Shown here: in pieces, positions 1 through 8,624 of the stretch
Layout: each line of letters opens with the position of its first letter
How positions within the stretch are numbered: position 1 is the first letter of the stretch
From: Flavobacteriaceae bacterium
Lineage (GTDB): Bacteria; Bacteroidota; Bacteroidia; Flavobacteriales; Flavobacteriaceae
Direction of reading: 5' to 3'
Length of the DNA: 38,693 nt
NCBI GenBank assembly: GCA_013001285.1
Contig: JABDMU010000066.1
Span: 1-38,693 of the forward strand
Made by a program: the position numbers and the translations under genes
The notes under the pieces: model-generated
Databases searched by the model: none
What the model was told of the DNA's origin: nothing
Seen by the model: the letters and a program-made list of their open reading frames with translations, nothing else

Positions 1-66
1 GGAATAATACTTAATGCAATAATGGTTTTTGTTCGACTGCGCATTTCTCAAAAATACACAATTGTT

Positions 67-98
67 TTGTATTACATGAATAGGATTAATTACCTTTG
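67..98 (+). promoter_or_regulatory. Bacteroidota-type promoter of pepD
   Basis: TTG at 67-69 and TACCTTTG at 91-98 are separated by 21 bases. This fits the Bacteroidota primary-sigma consensus TTG-N17-23-TAnnTTTG. The -7 box lies 20 bases before the pepD ATG. The first 66 bases of the window show no gene I can support. Confidence 0.7.
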
Positions 99-118
99 AG
101 TTCTAATTTTTTAATCCT

Positions 119-1579
119 ATGAATACCGAAGTAAGACAACTAGAACCACAAGTTATTTGGAATAAATTCGCTGACCTGAATGCCGTGCCAAGGCCTTCTA
201 AAAAAGAAGAGCGCGTGATCGATTTTATGAAACAATTTGGTCAAAATCTTGGTTTGGAAACCTTGGTTGATGAGGTTGGTAATGTCATCATTAAAAAACC
301 AGCAACTCCAGGAATGGAGTCTAAGAAAACCGTGGTGATGCAATCGCATTTAGATATGGTGCACCAAAAGAATTCTGACACCAATTTCGATTTCGATACT
401 CAAGGTATTGACATGTATGTTGATGGCGATTGGGTTAGAGCCAAAGGAACGACACTTGGAGCCGATAACGGATTAGGTGTGGCTACCATCATGGCGATAT
501 TAGAATCTACAACCATTGAGCATCCGGCAATAGAAGCTCTTTTCACCATTGATGAAGAAACTGGAATGACTGGCGCCATGGGTCTGAAAGGCGGCTTGTT
601 AAAAGGGGAGATCCTACTCAATCTTGATACTGAAGAAGATGATGAAATTGGTGTGGGTTGCGCAGGTGGTATTGATGTTACAGCAAAACGATCCTATAAG
701 GAAGAAAGCTTATCAATTCAATTTGACGCTTTTCAAATTGATGTAAAAGGTCTTCAAGGTGGTCATTCGGGAATGGACATTCACAAAGGTCTTGCAAATG
801 CCAATAAACTTATGAACCGACTCCTATATAATGGTCATGAAAAATTTGGTTTGCGAATTGCAGAGATCGATGGCGGCAGTTTGAGAAACGCCATTCCAAG
901 AGAAAGTGTTGCTGTTGTGGCCCTAGACTCAAAAAAGGTAGACGATTTCAAGAACGATTTTAGTAAAAGTGCTGAGGTCATAAAAACCGAATATAAAACC
1001 ATGGAGCCCAACCTAAATATTAGCTTAGTGGCTTGTGACTTACCCGAAAAATTCATGGTAGAATCTACTCAGGCAGGTTTATTAAAGACAATATATGCTG
1101 CATGTAATGGTGTTTATCGCATGAGTGCAGACATTCCTGATCTGGTGGAAACATCAAACAATATAGCGCGAGTTGAAGTTAAAAACGGACAGATCAAAAT
1201 TGGTTGTTTAACACGTTCTTCGGTAGAGTCATCAAAATACGATCTTGCCAATATGCTAAAAGCCACCTTCGAATTGGCTGGTTGTGAAGTTGAATTCTCT
1301 GGAAACTATCCGGGCTGGACGCCAAATATGGACTCTGAGATCTTAAAAGTCATGCGAGATCTATATACAGAATTAAATAAGGAAGCACCTCAGGTGGCTG
1401 CTTGTCATGCCGGATTAGAATGCGGGATCTTGGGAACGCATTATCCAGAGATGGAAATGATAAGTTTTGGACCTAATATTTTGGGCGCACATTCTCCTGA
1501 TGAACGAGCCCAGATTTCTTCGGTTCAAAAATATTGGAACTTTGTAAAAGCCATTCTAAAGAACATTCCAAATAAATAA
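119..1579 (+). CDS. pepD: Cytosolic aminoacyl-histidine dipeptidase (M20 family, PepD)
   Basis: A 486-residue metallopeptidase that hydrolyses dipeptides such as Xaa-His in the cytoplasm; there is no signal peptide. The M20 zinc-site pattern is visible: HLDMV at residues 77-81, GADNGLG around 114-120 (Asp116), DEETG at 145-149 with the general-base Glu, then a GGHSG motif opening the dimerisation lid domain, and GAHSPDE near the C-terminus supplying the last metal-binding histidine. Length is typical for PepD. The gene stands alone with its own promoter and ends at a strong bidirectional terminator. The start is set by the promoter 20 bases upstream. Confidence 0.95.
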   Translation: MNTEVRQLEPQVIWNKFADLNAVPRPSKKEERVIDFMKQFGQNLGLETLVDEVGNVIIKKPATPGMESKKTVVMQSHLDMVHQKNSDTNFDFDTQGIDMYVDGDWVRAKGTTLGADNGLGVATIMAILESTTIEHPAIEALFTIDEETGMTGAMGLKGGLLKGEILLNLDTEEDDEIGVGCAGGIDVTAKRSYKEESLSIQFDAFQIDVKGLQGGHSGMDIHKGLANANKLMNRLLYNGHEKFGLRIAEIDGGSLRNAIPRESVAVVALDSKKVDDFKNDFSKSAEVIKTEYKTMEPNLNISLVACDLPEKFMVESTQAGLLKTIYAACNGVYRMSADIPDLVETSNNIARVEVKNGQIKIGCLTRSSVESSKYDLANMLKATFELAGCEVEFSGNYPGWTPNMDSEILKVMRDLYTELNKEAPQVAACHAGLECGILGTHYPEMEMISFGPNILGAHSPDERAQISSVQKYWNFVKAILKNIPNK

Positions 1580-1580
1580 A

Positions 1581-1606
1581 AAAAAGCAGCGATATCGCTG
1601 CTTTTT
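1581..1606. terminator. Bidirectional terminator between pepD and the PPIase gene
   Basis: A perfect 26-base palindrome: a GCAGCGAT/ATCGCTGC stem flanked by AAAAA and TTTTT. It lies between the converging stop codons of pepD (1579) and the cyclophilin/FKBP gene (1612). The A and T tracts let it work on both strands. Confidence 0.85.
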
Positions 1607-1611
1607 AAATA

Positions 1612-2787
1612 TTATTCTATGCGTAACATTTCAACAATGTAAACAACATCTGCATTAGGTGGAATACTAGGTGGTGCACCACGTTCTCCCCAGGCTAGGT
1701 GAGCAGGAAGATACATATAGGTTTTATCACCAACACGCATGTCGGCAACCCCTTCTTTAAATCCAGCTATCATTTGAACGTCAGGACTGATCACCATGCT
1801 CATTTCGCCATACCAGCCTTGATTTTCTTTACCTTGACTATAGATCCCGAAAGTTTGTTCTAGATTTTTATTGTTTGACCCAAAAAGTTGGCCATCAGGA
1901 AAATAACCTTCATAATTAACCTTAACTTTTTGACCTTGCTTAGGTTTAGGACCTGTACCTTTAGTAATGGTGTAGGTCATAAGGCCTGAATTCTTGGTTA
2001 CAGCCTTTTCTTTATAACCATTTAATACATCAACAATTTCTTTGGCGGCTTTTTCTGCTTTTTCTTTAGCCACTCTTTGTTCCTCTTCAGCTTTTTTTCT
2101 GGCCTCTTCAGCTTTCTTTTTTGCTTTTTCTTCTAATAGTGGAAGTTCAGTTTCCCAAACTTTCACAGCGTCAAACTTTCGAGCATCAAATCCTTGTCGA
2201 ATGATATTAATTTGCTCAATAACCACATCTTCAACTGGTTTATCGCGTGCTGCTGTTTTTACATTAGAAATGGAATCTTGAATTTCTAAACCAAGTACAA
2301 GCTCACCAAAAACCGAATGTTTATTATCTAACCAAGGCGTTGGTTTTTCTGTGATAAAGAATTGACTTCCATTTGAATTTGGACCAGGATTCGCCATTGA
2401 TAGGATACCTGGCTTATCATGTTTGAGTGTTTCATCAAATTCATCACCAAATTTGTATCCCGGACTCCCGGATCCTGTGGCATTGGGATCACCACCTTGG
2501 ATCATAAAATCGTTCATAACACGATGAAAAATGAGGCCATTATAAAATGGTTTTCCTTTATATTGATCACTTACCATGGGATGGTTGCCTTCGGCAAGAG
2601 CTACAAAATTAGCAACCGTTACCGGTGTTTTTTGAGGTGTTAATTTGGCCACCATGGTACCCTTACTTGTAATGAATTCAGCATATAGACCATCGCCAAG
2701 TTCAGGGTATTTGTCTTTTTTACAGGAGGTTGCGCTCATTAATAATACAGCTGCAACAAGCATGAATGAGGTGTTAAATACTTTCAT
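1612..2787 (-). CDS. Dual-domain peptidyl-prolyl isomerase lipoprotein (cyclophilin + FKBP)
   Basis: A 391-residue lipoprotein with two unrelated PPIase folds. Residues 1-22 form a lipoprotein signal with lipobox Cys22. Residues about 33-200 are a cyclophilin domain with FHRV at 87-90 (catalytic Arg89), FMIQGGD at 94-100 and GSQFFIT at 140-146. Residues about 217-250 are a Lys/Glu/Ala-rich probable coiled coil. Residues about 266-391 are an FKBP domain ([12 protein letters not shown], then MIAGFKEGV). It is probably an envelope protein-folding factor anchored in a membrane facing the periplasm. It lies 10 bases behind gldI, itself FKBP-like, so one operon carries three PPIase domains. Substrates are unknown. 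Confidence 0.92.
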   Translation of the reverse strand: MKVFNTSFMLVAAVLLMSATSCKKDKYPELGDGLYAEFITSKGTMVAKLTPQKTPVTVANFVALAEGNHPMVSDQYKGKPFYNGLIFHRVMNDFMIQGGDPNATGSGSPGYKFGDEFDETLKHDKPGILSMANPGPNSNGSQFFITEKPTPWLDNKHSVFGELVLGLEIQDSISNVKTAARDKPVEDVVIEQINIIRQGFDARKFDAVKVWETELPLLEEKAKKKAEEARKKAEEEQRVAKEKAEKAAKEIVDVLNGYKEKAVTKNSGLMTYTITKGTGPKPKQGQKVKVNYEGYFPDGQLFGSNNKNLEQTFGIYSQGKENQGWYGEMSMVISPDVQMIAGFKEGVADMRVGDKTYMYLPAHLAWGERGAPPSIPPNADVVYIVEMLRIE

Positions 2788-2797
2788 GAAATACTAT

Positions 2798-3340
2798 TTA
2801 ATTGGATTCTTTTTGATTAATTGAATTTACTTTTACGGTGCACATGAGTGGAATATTGGTGCCAATGCGATCCTCATCTCCATAATAGCCATAGGCCGTT
2901 TGTGATGGAAATAAAAAGGTTACAGTTTCACCAGCCTTCATCAACTTAAGGCCTTCACGCAATCCTGTGAATAATTCCTGTTGATCCATGGCATAATTTT
3001 GTGTAGAAATTTCGTTTTCTGAATAAATAACATTACCACTCAAATCTTTTACATTGTAATTGAAATTTACAATATCACCAAATTGAGGTGTTAAACTATC
3101 CCCTTCAATTTTATCGACATATACATACCAAAAACCGTTTTGCGATGCTTGGTAATCGGCATTAGGATAATTATCTATAATGTTTTCTATGAGTTTGTGC
3201 TCAGCTTCGTTCAATTTGATATTGCGTTCGACCGAGGCATCGATAAATGAGCCCGAAGAGTGCGACACAGGCATCCTTGCTTCAGGTGATTTACACCCAA
3301 AGACACCTATGGCTATGGCTATTAATACTAACTTTTTCAT
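2798..3340 (-). CDS. gldI: Gliding motility-associated FKBP-type PPIase lipoprotein GldI
   Basis: A 180-residue lipoprotein with lipobox cysteine at residue 16 (sequence ends VFGC). A helical N-terminal segment is followed by an FKBP-type domain (about 85-175) with LREGLKLMKAGETVTFLFPS and YGYYG. This layout matches GldI, needed for gliding in Flavobacterium johnsoniae, where it is thought to help fold envelope components of the gliding/T9SS apparatus. Its start overlaps the nrnA stop by 4 bases, so the two are likely translationally coupled, and the PPIase fusion gene follows. The T9SS substrate at 5077-8367 is a possible, unproven, indirect client of that apparatus. Confidence 0.9.
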   Translation of the reverse strand: MKKLVLIAIAIGVFGCKSPEARMPVSHSSGSFIDASVERNIKLNEAEHKLIENIIDNYPNADYQASQNGFWYVYVDKIEGDSLTPQFGDIVNFNYNVKDLSGNVIYSENEISTQNYAMDQQELFTGLREGLKLMKAGETVTFLFPSQTAYGYYGDEDRIGTNIPLMCTVKVNSINQKESN

Positions 3341-4353
3341 GATTTGAGGTCATTTTTATATTGGGGTAATATACTAATAAATTTTTCAATGGTATCATTT
3401 AGGCTCATTTCACTGCGTCCTCCAGCAGCATTAATATGACCGCCGCCATTAAAATGTTTCCTGGCAAACTGATTCACATCAAAAGCGCTGTTCGATCGAA
3501 ATGAGATCTTTACCAAGCTTTCTATCTTGTGTTCAATAAAGATGACAGCAAACTGCACGTCTTTTACAGAAAGCGCATAATTTACAACACCTTCGGTATC
3601 ACCTTTTTTAAACTTAAAGGCATTCAATTCTTCTTGAGATAAGGTGATATAAGCTGTATTATAGTCTTTTAGAACTTTTAGATTGTTTAAGGCGCATCCC
3701 AATAATTTTAGCCTATTGTGACTGTTATTGTCGTAAACCTTATTATGAATTACGGTATTTTTAGCACCTTTATCTATCAAATCGGCTACAACACGATGGG
3801 TTGTGCTTGTGGTTGATGAAAATCGAAAGGAGCCCGTGTCCGTCATAATGCCAACATAAAGACAGGATGCAATTTTGGCATCAATTGAAAGAACGGCGTC
3901 CAGCATAACCAAAAAATGATAGATCATCTCACAGGTAGAACTCATAGACACATCAGAATAGATGTATTTAGCGTAATTCTCAGGTTGTTGGTGATGATCG
4001 ATCAAGATCTTTACGGCGGAAGCCGACTTCAATGCCGGTTCCATAGCTCCGGTTCGGTTTAAGGCATTAAAATCTAATGTAAAAATGATATCAGCGTCAG
4101 CAATTGCGGTATTGGCCATATCAACGCTGCCTTCATAAATAAGCACGGTTCTATCACCCGGCAACCATTTTAGAAAACTCGGATAATCATTAGGCACGAT
4201 GACCTTGGTCTGATGCCCAAGACCCTTCAAATAATGGTATAATGCAAGGGACGAACCCATAGCATCACCATCTGGATTTTTATGAGGAACGATAACGATG
4301 TTTCGAGGCGCATTTAGAAGCTGCTTGATCTCTAAAATATCATTTTTTGTCAT
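3337..4353 (-). CDS. nrnA: DHH/DHHA1 phosphoesterase, NrnA-like (oligoribonuclease / pAp phosphatase)
   Basis: A 338-residue cytoplasmic DHH-family phosphoesterase. Metal-binding motifs are visible in order: HKNPDGDAMGSS at residues 24-35, a DFNALNR segment near 94-100, DHH at 119-121, and the DHHA1 substrate-binding motif GGGHINAAGG near residue 305. Family members degrade nanoRNA to mononucleotides and dephosphorylate pAp. It is the first gene of the minus operon nrnA-gldI-PPIase and is divergent from ndk. No clear TAnnTTTG box was found for it in the shared upstream region. The NrnA assignment is by family; substrate preference cannot be read from sequence alone. Confidence 0.88.
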   Translation of the reverse strand: MTKNDILEIKQLLNAPRNIVIVPHKNPDGDAMGSSLALYHYLKGLGHQTKVIVPNDYPSFLKWLPGDRTVLIYEGSVDMANTAIADADIIFTLDFNALNRTGAMEPALKSASAVKILIDHHQQPENYAKYIYSDVSMSSTCEMIYHFLVMLDAVLSIDAKIASCLYVGIMTDTGSFRFSSTTSTTHRVVADLIDKGAKNTVIHNKVYDNNSHNRLKLLGCALNNLKVLKDYNTAYITLSQEELNAFKFKKGDTEGVVNYALSVKDVQFAVIFIEHKIESLVKISFRSNSAFDVNQFARKHFNGGGHINAAGGRSEMSLNDTIEKFISILPQYKNDLKS

Positions 4354-4390
4354 AGACAGCGAATATACAATTTTTTAAAGATGCCTTGAC

Positions 4391-4420
4391 TTGTTTTTAA
4401 CAACTAATTAGTTATTTTTG
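4391..4420 (+). promoter_or_regulatory. Bacteroidota-type promoter of ndk
   Basis: TTG at 4391-4393 and TATTTTTG at 4413-4420 are spaced 19 bases apart, a full match to TTG-N19-TAnnTTTG. The ndk start codon is 22 bases downstream. Confidence 0.75.
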
Positions 4421-4441
4421 CATGCAATTTAAAACAAAGAA

Positions 4442-4861
4442 ATGGCAACAAATAGAACATTTACAATGCTTAAACCTGATGCGGTTGAAAAAGGACACAT
4501 CGGAGCAATTTTAGAAAAAATAACGGCTTCTGGTTTTCGAATCGTGGCTTTGAAATTAACCCAAATGACCACAGCCGATGCGAAGGCATTTTATGCTGTT
4601 CACAAAGAACGCCCGTTTTATGGTGAATTGGTAGACTATATGACACGCGGACCAATAGTTGCTGCGATCTTGGAAAAGGACAATGCTGTGGAGGATTTCA
4701 GAACCTTAATTGGTGCTACAAATCCAGCTGAGGCTGCAGAAGGCACGATACGTAAATTGTATGCAGCATCCATAGGAGAAAATGCCGTTCATGGTAGTGA
4801 TTCTGATGACAACGCCGCCATAGAAGGGGCATTTCACTTTTCAGGACGTGACATGTTCTAG
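4442..4861 (+). CDS. ndk: Nucleoside diphosphate kinase
   Basis: A 139-residue enzyme that transfers the gamma phosphate from ATP to nucleoside diphosphates through a phosphohistidine. [10 protein letters not shown] opens the protein, [15 protein letters not shown] forms the nucleotide site, and the catalytic His117 sits in NAVHGSDS. Length is typical for bacterial Ndk. It is monocistronic, with a consensus promoter upstream and a strong hairpin terminator downstream. Confidence 0.97.
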   Translation: MATNRTFTMLKPDAVEKGHIGAILEKITASGFRIVALKLTQMTTADAKAFYAVHKERPFYGELVDYMTRGPIVAAILEKDNAVEDFRTLIGATNPAEAAEGTIRKLYAASIGENAVHGSDSDDNAAIEGAFHFSGRDMF

Positions 4862-4885
4862 GTTAAAACGACATATATTTACGAT

Positions 4886-4912
4886 AAAACGCGCCATTTG
4901 GCGCGTTTTTTT
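4886..4912 (+). terminator. Intrinsic terminator of ndk
   Basis: A CGCGCC/GGCGCG stem extended by AAAA/TTTT with an ATTT loop, followed by a run of seven T. It starts 25 bases after the ndk stop codon. The remaining sequence to 5076 is AT-rich leader; no TAnnTTTG box could be placed there. Confidence 0.88.
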
Positions 4913-5076
4913 GTAGTTATTAACAAAACTTTAATTTTTTCATTTAATTGTCTATATTTCAACACTTCAAATTTCTACTCTTCATAAAACGCTAACTACA
5001 CTATGGTTCCCCATTAACCTGCATTGGCGCCCCTGTCATGAATGAGTAACTAATTTAGCAACTATTATATTTTATT

Positions 5077-8000
5077 ATGAAAACAAATCAACTATTTTTT
5101 AGAGGGATAATGCTATTCCTAATGGTGGGCTGTATGTCAGTCTATTCACAAAATTTAACTTTTTTTGGCTCAAGCTCGGGGGAGGATGAAATAACAAGTA
5201 CTCTCCCATGTTTTGATGCTACTGCAACAGCTTCGGGCGTGCCTGAGGGTTATGTTATTGACAATGTCACAATTAATATCACCCATACTTGGGATTCTGA
5301 CCTTGACATTTATATCATTTCTCCTGGAGGAACTGAGATCGAATTATCTACTGACAATGGTAGCCTTGGAGATAATTATACTGATACTGAATTTAGAGCC
5401 GATGCAGCCACAAGTATTACTGATGGATCTCCTCCGTTTACGGGGTCATTCATGCCGGAAGGTGATCTAGGCGCAGCTGACGGTCAAAATTTTAATGGTG
5501 ACTGGATTTTACGTGTATGTGATGATACAAGTGGTGATACTGGAACATTAAATTCGTGGTCGATTACTTTTGCACCGGGCCCTGATTGCGAAGCTGCCAT
5601 TGTTTCTGGTGAATTGGTGGAAGATTGCGATAACAATCAATATTTTATTAATATTCTGGTAACTAAAAAGGGTGATGGAACCGAGATTAATTATGGCATG
5701 CCTATAACTTCAACACCCATGCCTGAAGATGGCCAGTCAGTTCAACTTGGCCCTTTTCCAAGTGGTGTGTCTACAACGGTCGTAATTTCACATGATAATG
5801 GAGAAGACCCTGATCCTCTAGGCTCTGCATGTAATTATGAATTAGGCACATTTAGTGCTTCCTGTCCACCACCTAATGATTCTTGCCCAGATGCACTGAG
5901 CTTGTCTTGTGGTGATTCAGCATTTGGAGATACAACAGCCGCATCTAACGTTGGAGCGCCAACTGGCTTTTGTGGTACAACGCCTGGTTCTAAAGGGGTT
6001 TGGTATTTACTAACGGGAACTGGAGGAGATGTCACTGTAAGTACAGACAATGCAGGAACTAATTACGATACAAAATTAAATGTCTATTCAAATATTTGTG
6101 GTGATTTGGTATGTGTTGGTGGAAATGATGATGGCGGTACCGGATTAACTTCTGAGTTTACTTTCGGGACAACTGCAGGCGACAATTATTATATATATGT
6201 CAATGGCTTCTTAAGTAATTCAGGAAACTTTGAATTGACAGTTTCTTGTGCGCTAACTGCCGATATAGCTGATGATTGTAATACTGTATATGCTGGATAT
6301 GATGCAGCAGCATGTGTGGATCTTACTGTAGATTCTCAGTTTGGAGTTGCTCCATTAAGCTATTTATGGAGTAATGGTGATACCACCGCTACTATAAATG
6401 TATGCCCAACTGAAACAACAACCTATTCAGTAACTGTTACTGATGCAGCTGGAAGTACAGCAGGTGATAGTACAGTGGTCGTTGTTGTAGATGCAGGTTG
6501 CGATACTCCTGGTAATGAAGATAAAGTAGAAGTGTGTCATAAAGGAAACACCATTTGTGTCTCTGCTAGTGCCGTACAAGCCCACTTGAATCATGGTGAT
6601 TCACTAGGCGCCTGTGAAGGGACATTTACTTGTGATACAGCTCCTGATTGTTCAGTTGTTACGAATCCAGCCGATGGCGCTGTTGATGTTAGTAATGGTA
6701 CACAAATAGAATGGAGTACTGCTCCGGGCTATGTTGAAGGCTACAGAATTTCAATAGGAACCACTTCTGGTGGCACCGATGTTGTTAATAATGAAGATGT
6801 AGGTCTAACAAACAGTTATGACCCAGGAACTTTAGCATTCAGTACAACATATTATGTTAATGTTACCGCATATAATGGAAATGGAGATTCTTCTGGTTGT
6901 GCTGAAAGCAGTTTCACTACAGTAGCAGACCCGTGTACACTGGCAACCCCAATTGGATGCAATAGTACGGTATTTGGTAATACGGTTGGAGCTTCAACTG
7001 CAGATCTCGATTTTTGTGGAACAAGCCTAACTTCTGCTGGAGGAGTATGGTATGAATTTATAGGAACAGGAGACGACGTAGCAGTAACTACCTGCAGTCC
7101 AAATACAAATTATGACACAAAATTAGGAGTATTCACAGGAGATTGTGATAGCCTAGTTTGTGTTGGAGGGGACGATGATGATTTTGATTGTGAACATAGT
7201 ATTCGCCATTCATTGGTTGAGTTTTCTTCAGTTGCAGGTCAAGTATATAAAATATATGTAACTGGGTTCTCGACCTTCGAAGGTGATTTTGAATTGACTT
7301 TGACATGTACGACCCCACCAGTTCCTCCATGTGAAAATGCTGAACAAGTATTTTGCGGAAGTGTGGTGAATGGCTCTACAGATGGTGTAGATGGTGTTGA
7401 TTTTGATTCAACATGCTTTATGAGTGATTTTGGAAGATGGTATAAATTTGTTGGAGATGGTCAAACATGGAATATTTCAGCGACAACATCAAATTATGAT
7501 ATTGAAATGTCTATAACAAGTGGTGAATGTCCTGATAATTTAACAAATATTGCATGTGTAGATAGTGCGTTTAGCTCAGGGACAGAGTCAACATCTGTTC
7601 CAACTGTAGATGGAACAACCTATTTTATATATATCGCACACTGGTCATCATCTAGTTCTACTACTGGAAGTTATACATTATCAATAACATGTGAAGAAAC
7701 ACCATCACCACCATGTGATAGTGCAGAGGCCGTGAGCTGTGGAAGTGTTGTTAATGGTTCAACCGATGGGGTTGATGGCGTTGACTTTGATTCAACCTGT
7801 ACTATGAGTGATTACGGAAGATGGTATAAATTTGAAGGTGATGGTGGAAGCTATGATATTTCAGCAACAACATCAGGTTATGATATTGAAATGTCAATAT
7901 CTAGTGGTGATTGTCCTAATTTGACTAATGTTGCCTGTAGGGACACTGCTTTTTCAAGTGGAACAGAATCGTATACATTGAATTCTACCGCTGGAACGAC

Positions 8001-8367
8001 CTATTATATTTATATCGCACACTGGTCATCATCTAGTTCTACTACTGGAAGTTATACCTTAGAGATAACCTGCACTGGTGGTACAATAGCCAATCCAATT
8101 GGTAATGGTGAGACCATCTCATGGGGCATGTCACCAAACCCATCTATTGGCGTGGTGAATGTAGATCTGAAGAATTTCTTAAATACCGATGTGACCATTG
8201 ATGTCCTTGACTTTACTGGAAAAGTATTATCAACACATCGTTTAGAAGACATTCAAAATCCGAGATATCGTATGCAATTGAGCGAAACGCTTACCAATGG
8301 TATGTATATGGTACGATTGAGTTCTGATCTGCAAAGTTCTGCAAAACGACTCATTCTAAATAGATAA
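5077..8367 (+). CDS. T9SS-exported modular surface/secreted protein with P-domain and PPC-like repeats
   Basis: A 1096-residue secreted protein. Residues 1-25 are a Sec signal peptide (cleavage after VYSQ likely). Residues about 26-165 resemble a proprotein-convertase P domain (DLDIYIISPGGTEIEL; FNGDWILRVCDD). A PPC-like beta-sandwich follows at about 265-390, a PKD-like segment at 395-478, a Cys/His module (EVCHKGNTICVS, HLNHGDSLGAC) at about 483-513, an Fn3-like domain at 525-620 and a second PPC-like domain at 625-745. Two near-identical PPC-like units lie at 752-872 and 880-999. Residues about 1018-1096 are a type A T9SS sorting domain (SPNPSIG start, GMYMVRL, KRLILNR end). No peptidase catalytic motif was seen, so adhesion or substrate binding is likelier than proteolysis; the ligand is unknown. 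Confidence 0.85.
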   Translation: MKTNQLFFRGIMLFLMVGCMSVYSQNLTFFGSSSGEDEITSTLPCFDATATASGVPEGYVIDNVTINITHTWDSDLDIYIISPGGTEIELSTDNGSLGDNYTDTEFRADAATSITDGSPPFTGSFMPEGDLGAADGQNFNGDWILRVCDDTSGDTGTLNSWSITFAPGPDCEAAIVSGELVEDCDNNQYFINILVTKKGDGTEINYGMPITSTPMPEDGQSVQLGPFPSGVSTTVVISHDNGEDPDPLGSACNYELGTFSASCPPPNDSCPDALSLSCGDSAFGDTTAASNVGAPTGFCGTTPGSKGVWYLLTGTGGDVTVSTDNAGTNYDTKLNVYSNICGDLVCVGGNDDGGTGLTSEFTFGTTAGDNYYIYVNGFLSNSGNFELTVSCALTADIADDCNTVYAGYDAAACVDLTVDSQFGVAPLSYLWSNGDTTATINVCPTETTTYSVTVTDAAGSTAGDSTVVVVVDAGCDTPGNEDKVEVCHKGNTICVSASAVQAHLNHGDSLGACEGTFTCDTAPDCSVVTNPADGAVDVSNGTQIEWSTAPGYVEGYRISIGTTSGGTDVVNNEDVGLTNSYDPGTLAFSTTYYVNVTAYNGNGDSSGCAESSFTTVADPCTLATPIGCNSTVFGNTVGASTADLDFCGTSLTSAGGVWYEFIGTGDDVAVTTCSPNTNYDTKLGVFTGDCDSLVCVGGDDDDFDCEHSIRHSLVEFSSVAGQVYKIYVTGFSTFEGDFELTLTCTTPPVPPCENAEQVFCGSVVNGSTDGVDGVDFDSTCFMSDFGRWYKFVGDGQTWNISATTSNYDIEMSITSGECPDNLTNIACVDSAFSSGTESTSVPTVDGTTYFIYIAHWSSSSSTTGSYTLSITCEETPSPPCDSAEAVSCGSVVNGSTDGVDGVDFDSTCTMSDYGRWYKFEGDGGSYDISATTSGYDIEMSISSGDCPNLTNVACRDTAFSSGTESYTLNSTAGTTYYIYIAHWSSSSSTTGSYTLEITCTGGTIANPIGNGETISWGMSPNPSIGVVNVDLKNFLNTDVTIDVLDFTGKVLSTHRLEDIQNPRYRMQLSETLTNGMYMVRLSSDLQSSAKRLILNR
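7330..7692 (+). repeat. PPC-like protein repeat, unit 1
   Basis: This encodes residues 752-872 of the T9SS protein. It shares with unit 2 the landmarks CGSVVNGSTDGVDGVDFDST, GRWYKF, YDIEMS, AFSSGTES and YIAHWSSSSSTTGSYT. The last block is identical to unit 2 for 47 consecutive bases (7630-7676), while the rest of the unit has diverged at many codons. Confidence 0.9.
7714..8073 (+). repeat. PPC-like protein repeat, unit 2
   Basis: This encodes residues 880-999, the second tandem copy, separated from unit 1 by a short Pro-containing linker (EETPSPP). The 47-base identical block lies at 8011-8057. Both copies begin and end with cysteines, suggesting one disulfide-closed domain each. Confidence 0.9.
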
Positions 8368-8394
8368 GTATAGATATAGATCTATGATCATAAT

Positions 8395-8423
8395 AAAACC
8401 CACTAGTTCATCTAGTGGGTTTT
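8395..8423. terminator. Terminator after the T9SS gene
   Basis: A 12-base-pair stem, AAAACCCACTAG with CTAGTGGGTTTT, around loop TTCAT. It starts 28 bases after the stop codon. The T tract on the right and A tract on the left make it usable from either strand. Confidence 0.85.
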
Positions 8424-8439
8424 CTTTTGTAGCTCTCAT

Positions 8440-8473
8440 AAAAAAACGCCATCTGAAAAGATTGCGTTTTTTT
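8440..8473. terminator. Second, back-to-back terminator
   Basis: An A-tract/ACGC and GCGT/T-tract outer stem encloses an ATCT/AGAT inner stem with a GAAA tetraloop and a single C-T mismatch. It lies 17 bases after the first terminator. It probably stops minus-strand transcription from the recF operon and backs up the first hairpin. The sequence from 8474 to 8624 is AT-rich; the only structure I see is a direct repeat of ATACGTAA at 8605-8612 and 8615-8622. Confidence 0.65.
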
Positions 8474-8624
8474 GATTTTTGGAAAGCCAAAACTAATAAA
8501 GGTTAAATTCAATTTATATATTATAACCAACCAACAAATTATATGTCAAGGTTGAGTAACTTCAATTGTTAACCTAAATATAAGCATAAATGCCGAAAAT
8601 ATCAATACGTAACGATACGTAATT

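Noticed and set aside
1-66. Part of an upstream gene at the left edge
   Set aside because: No frame with recognisable coding character was seen; the segment is best read as intergenic sequence before the pepD promoter.
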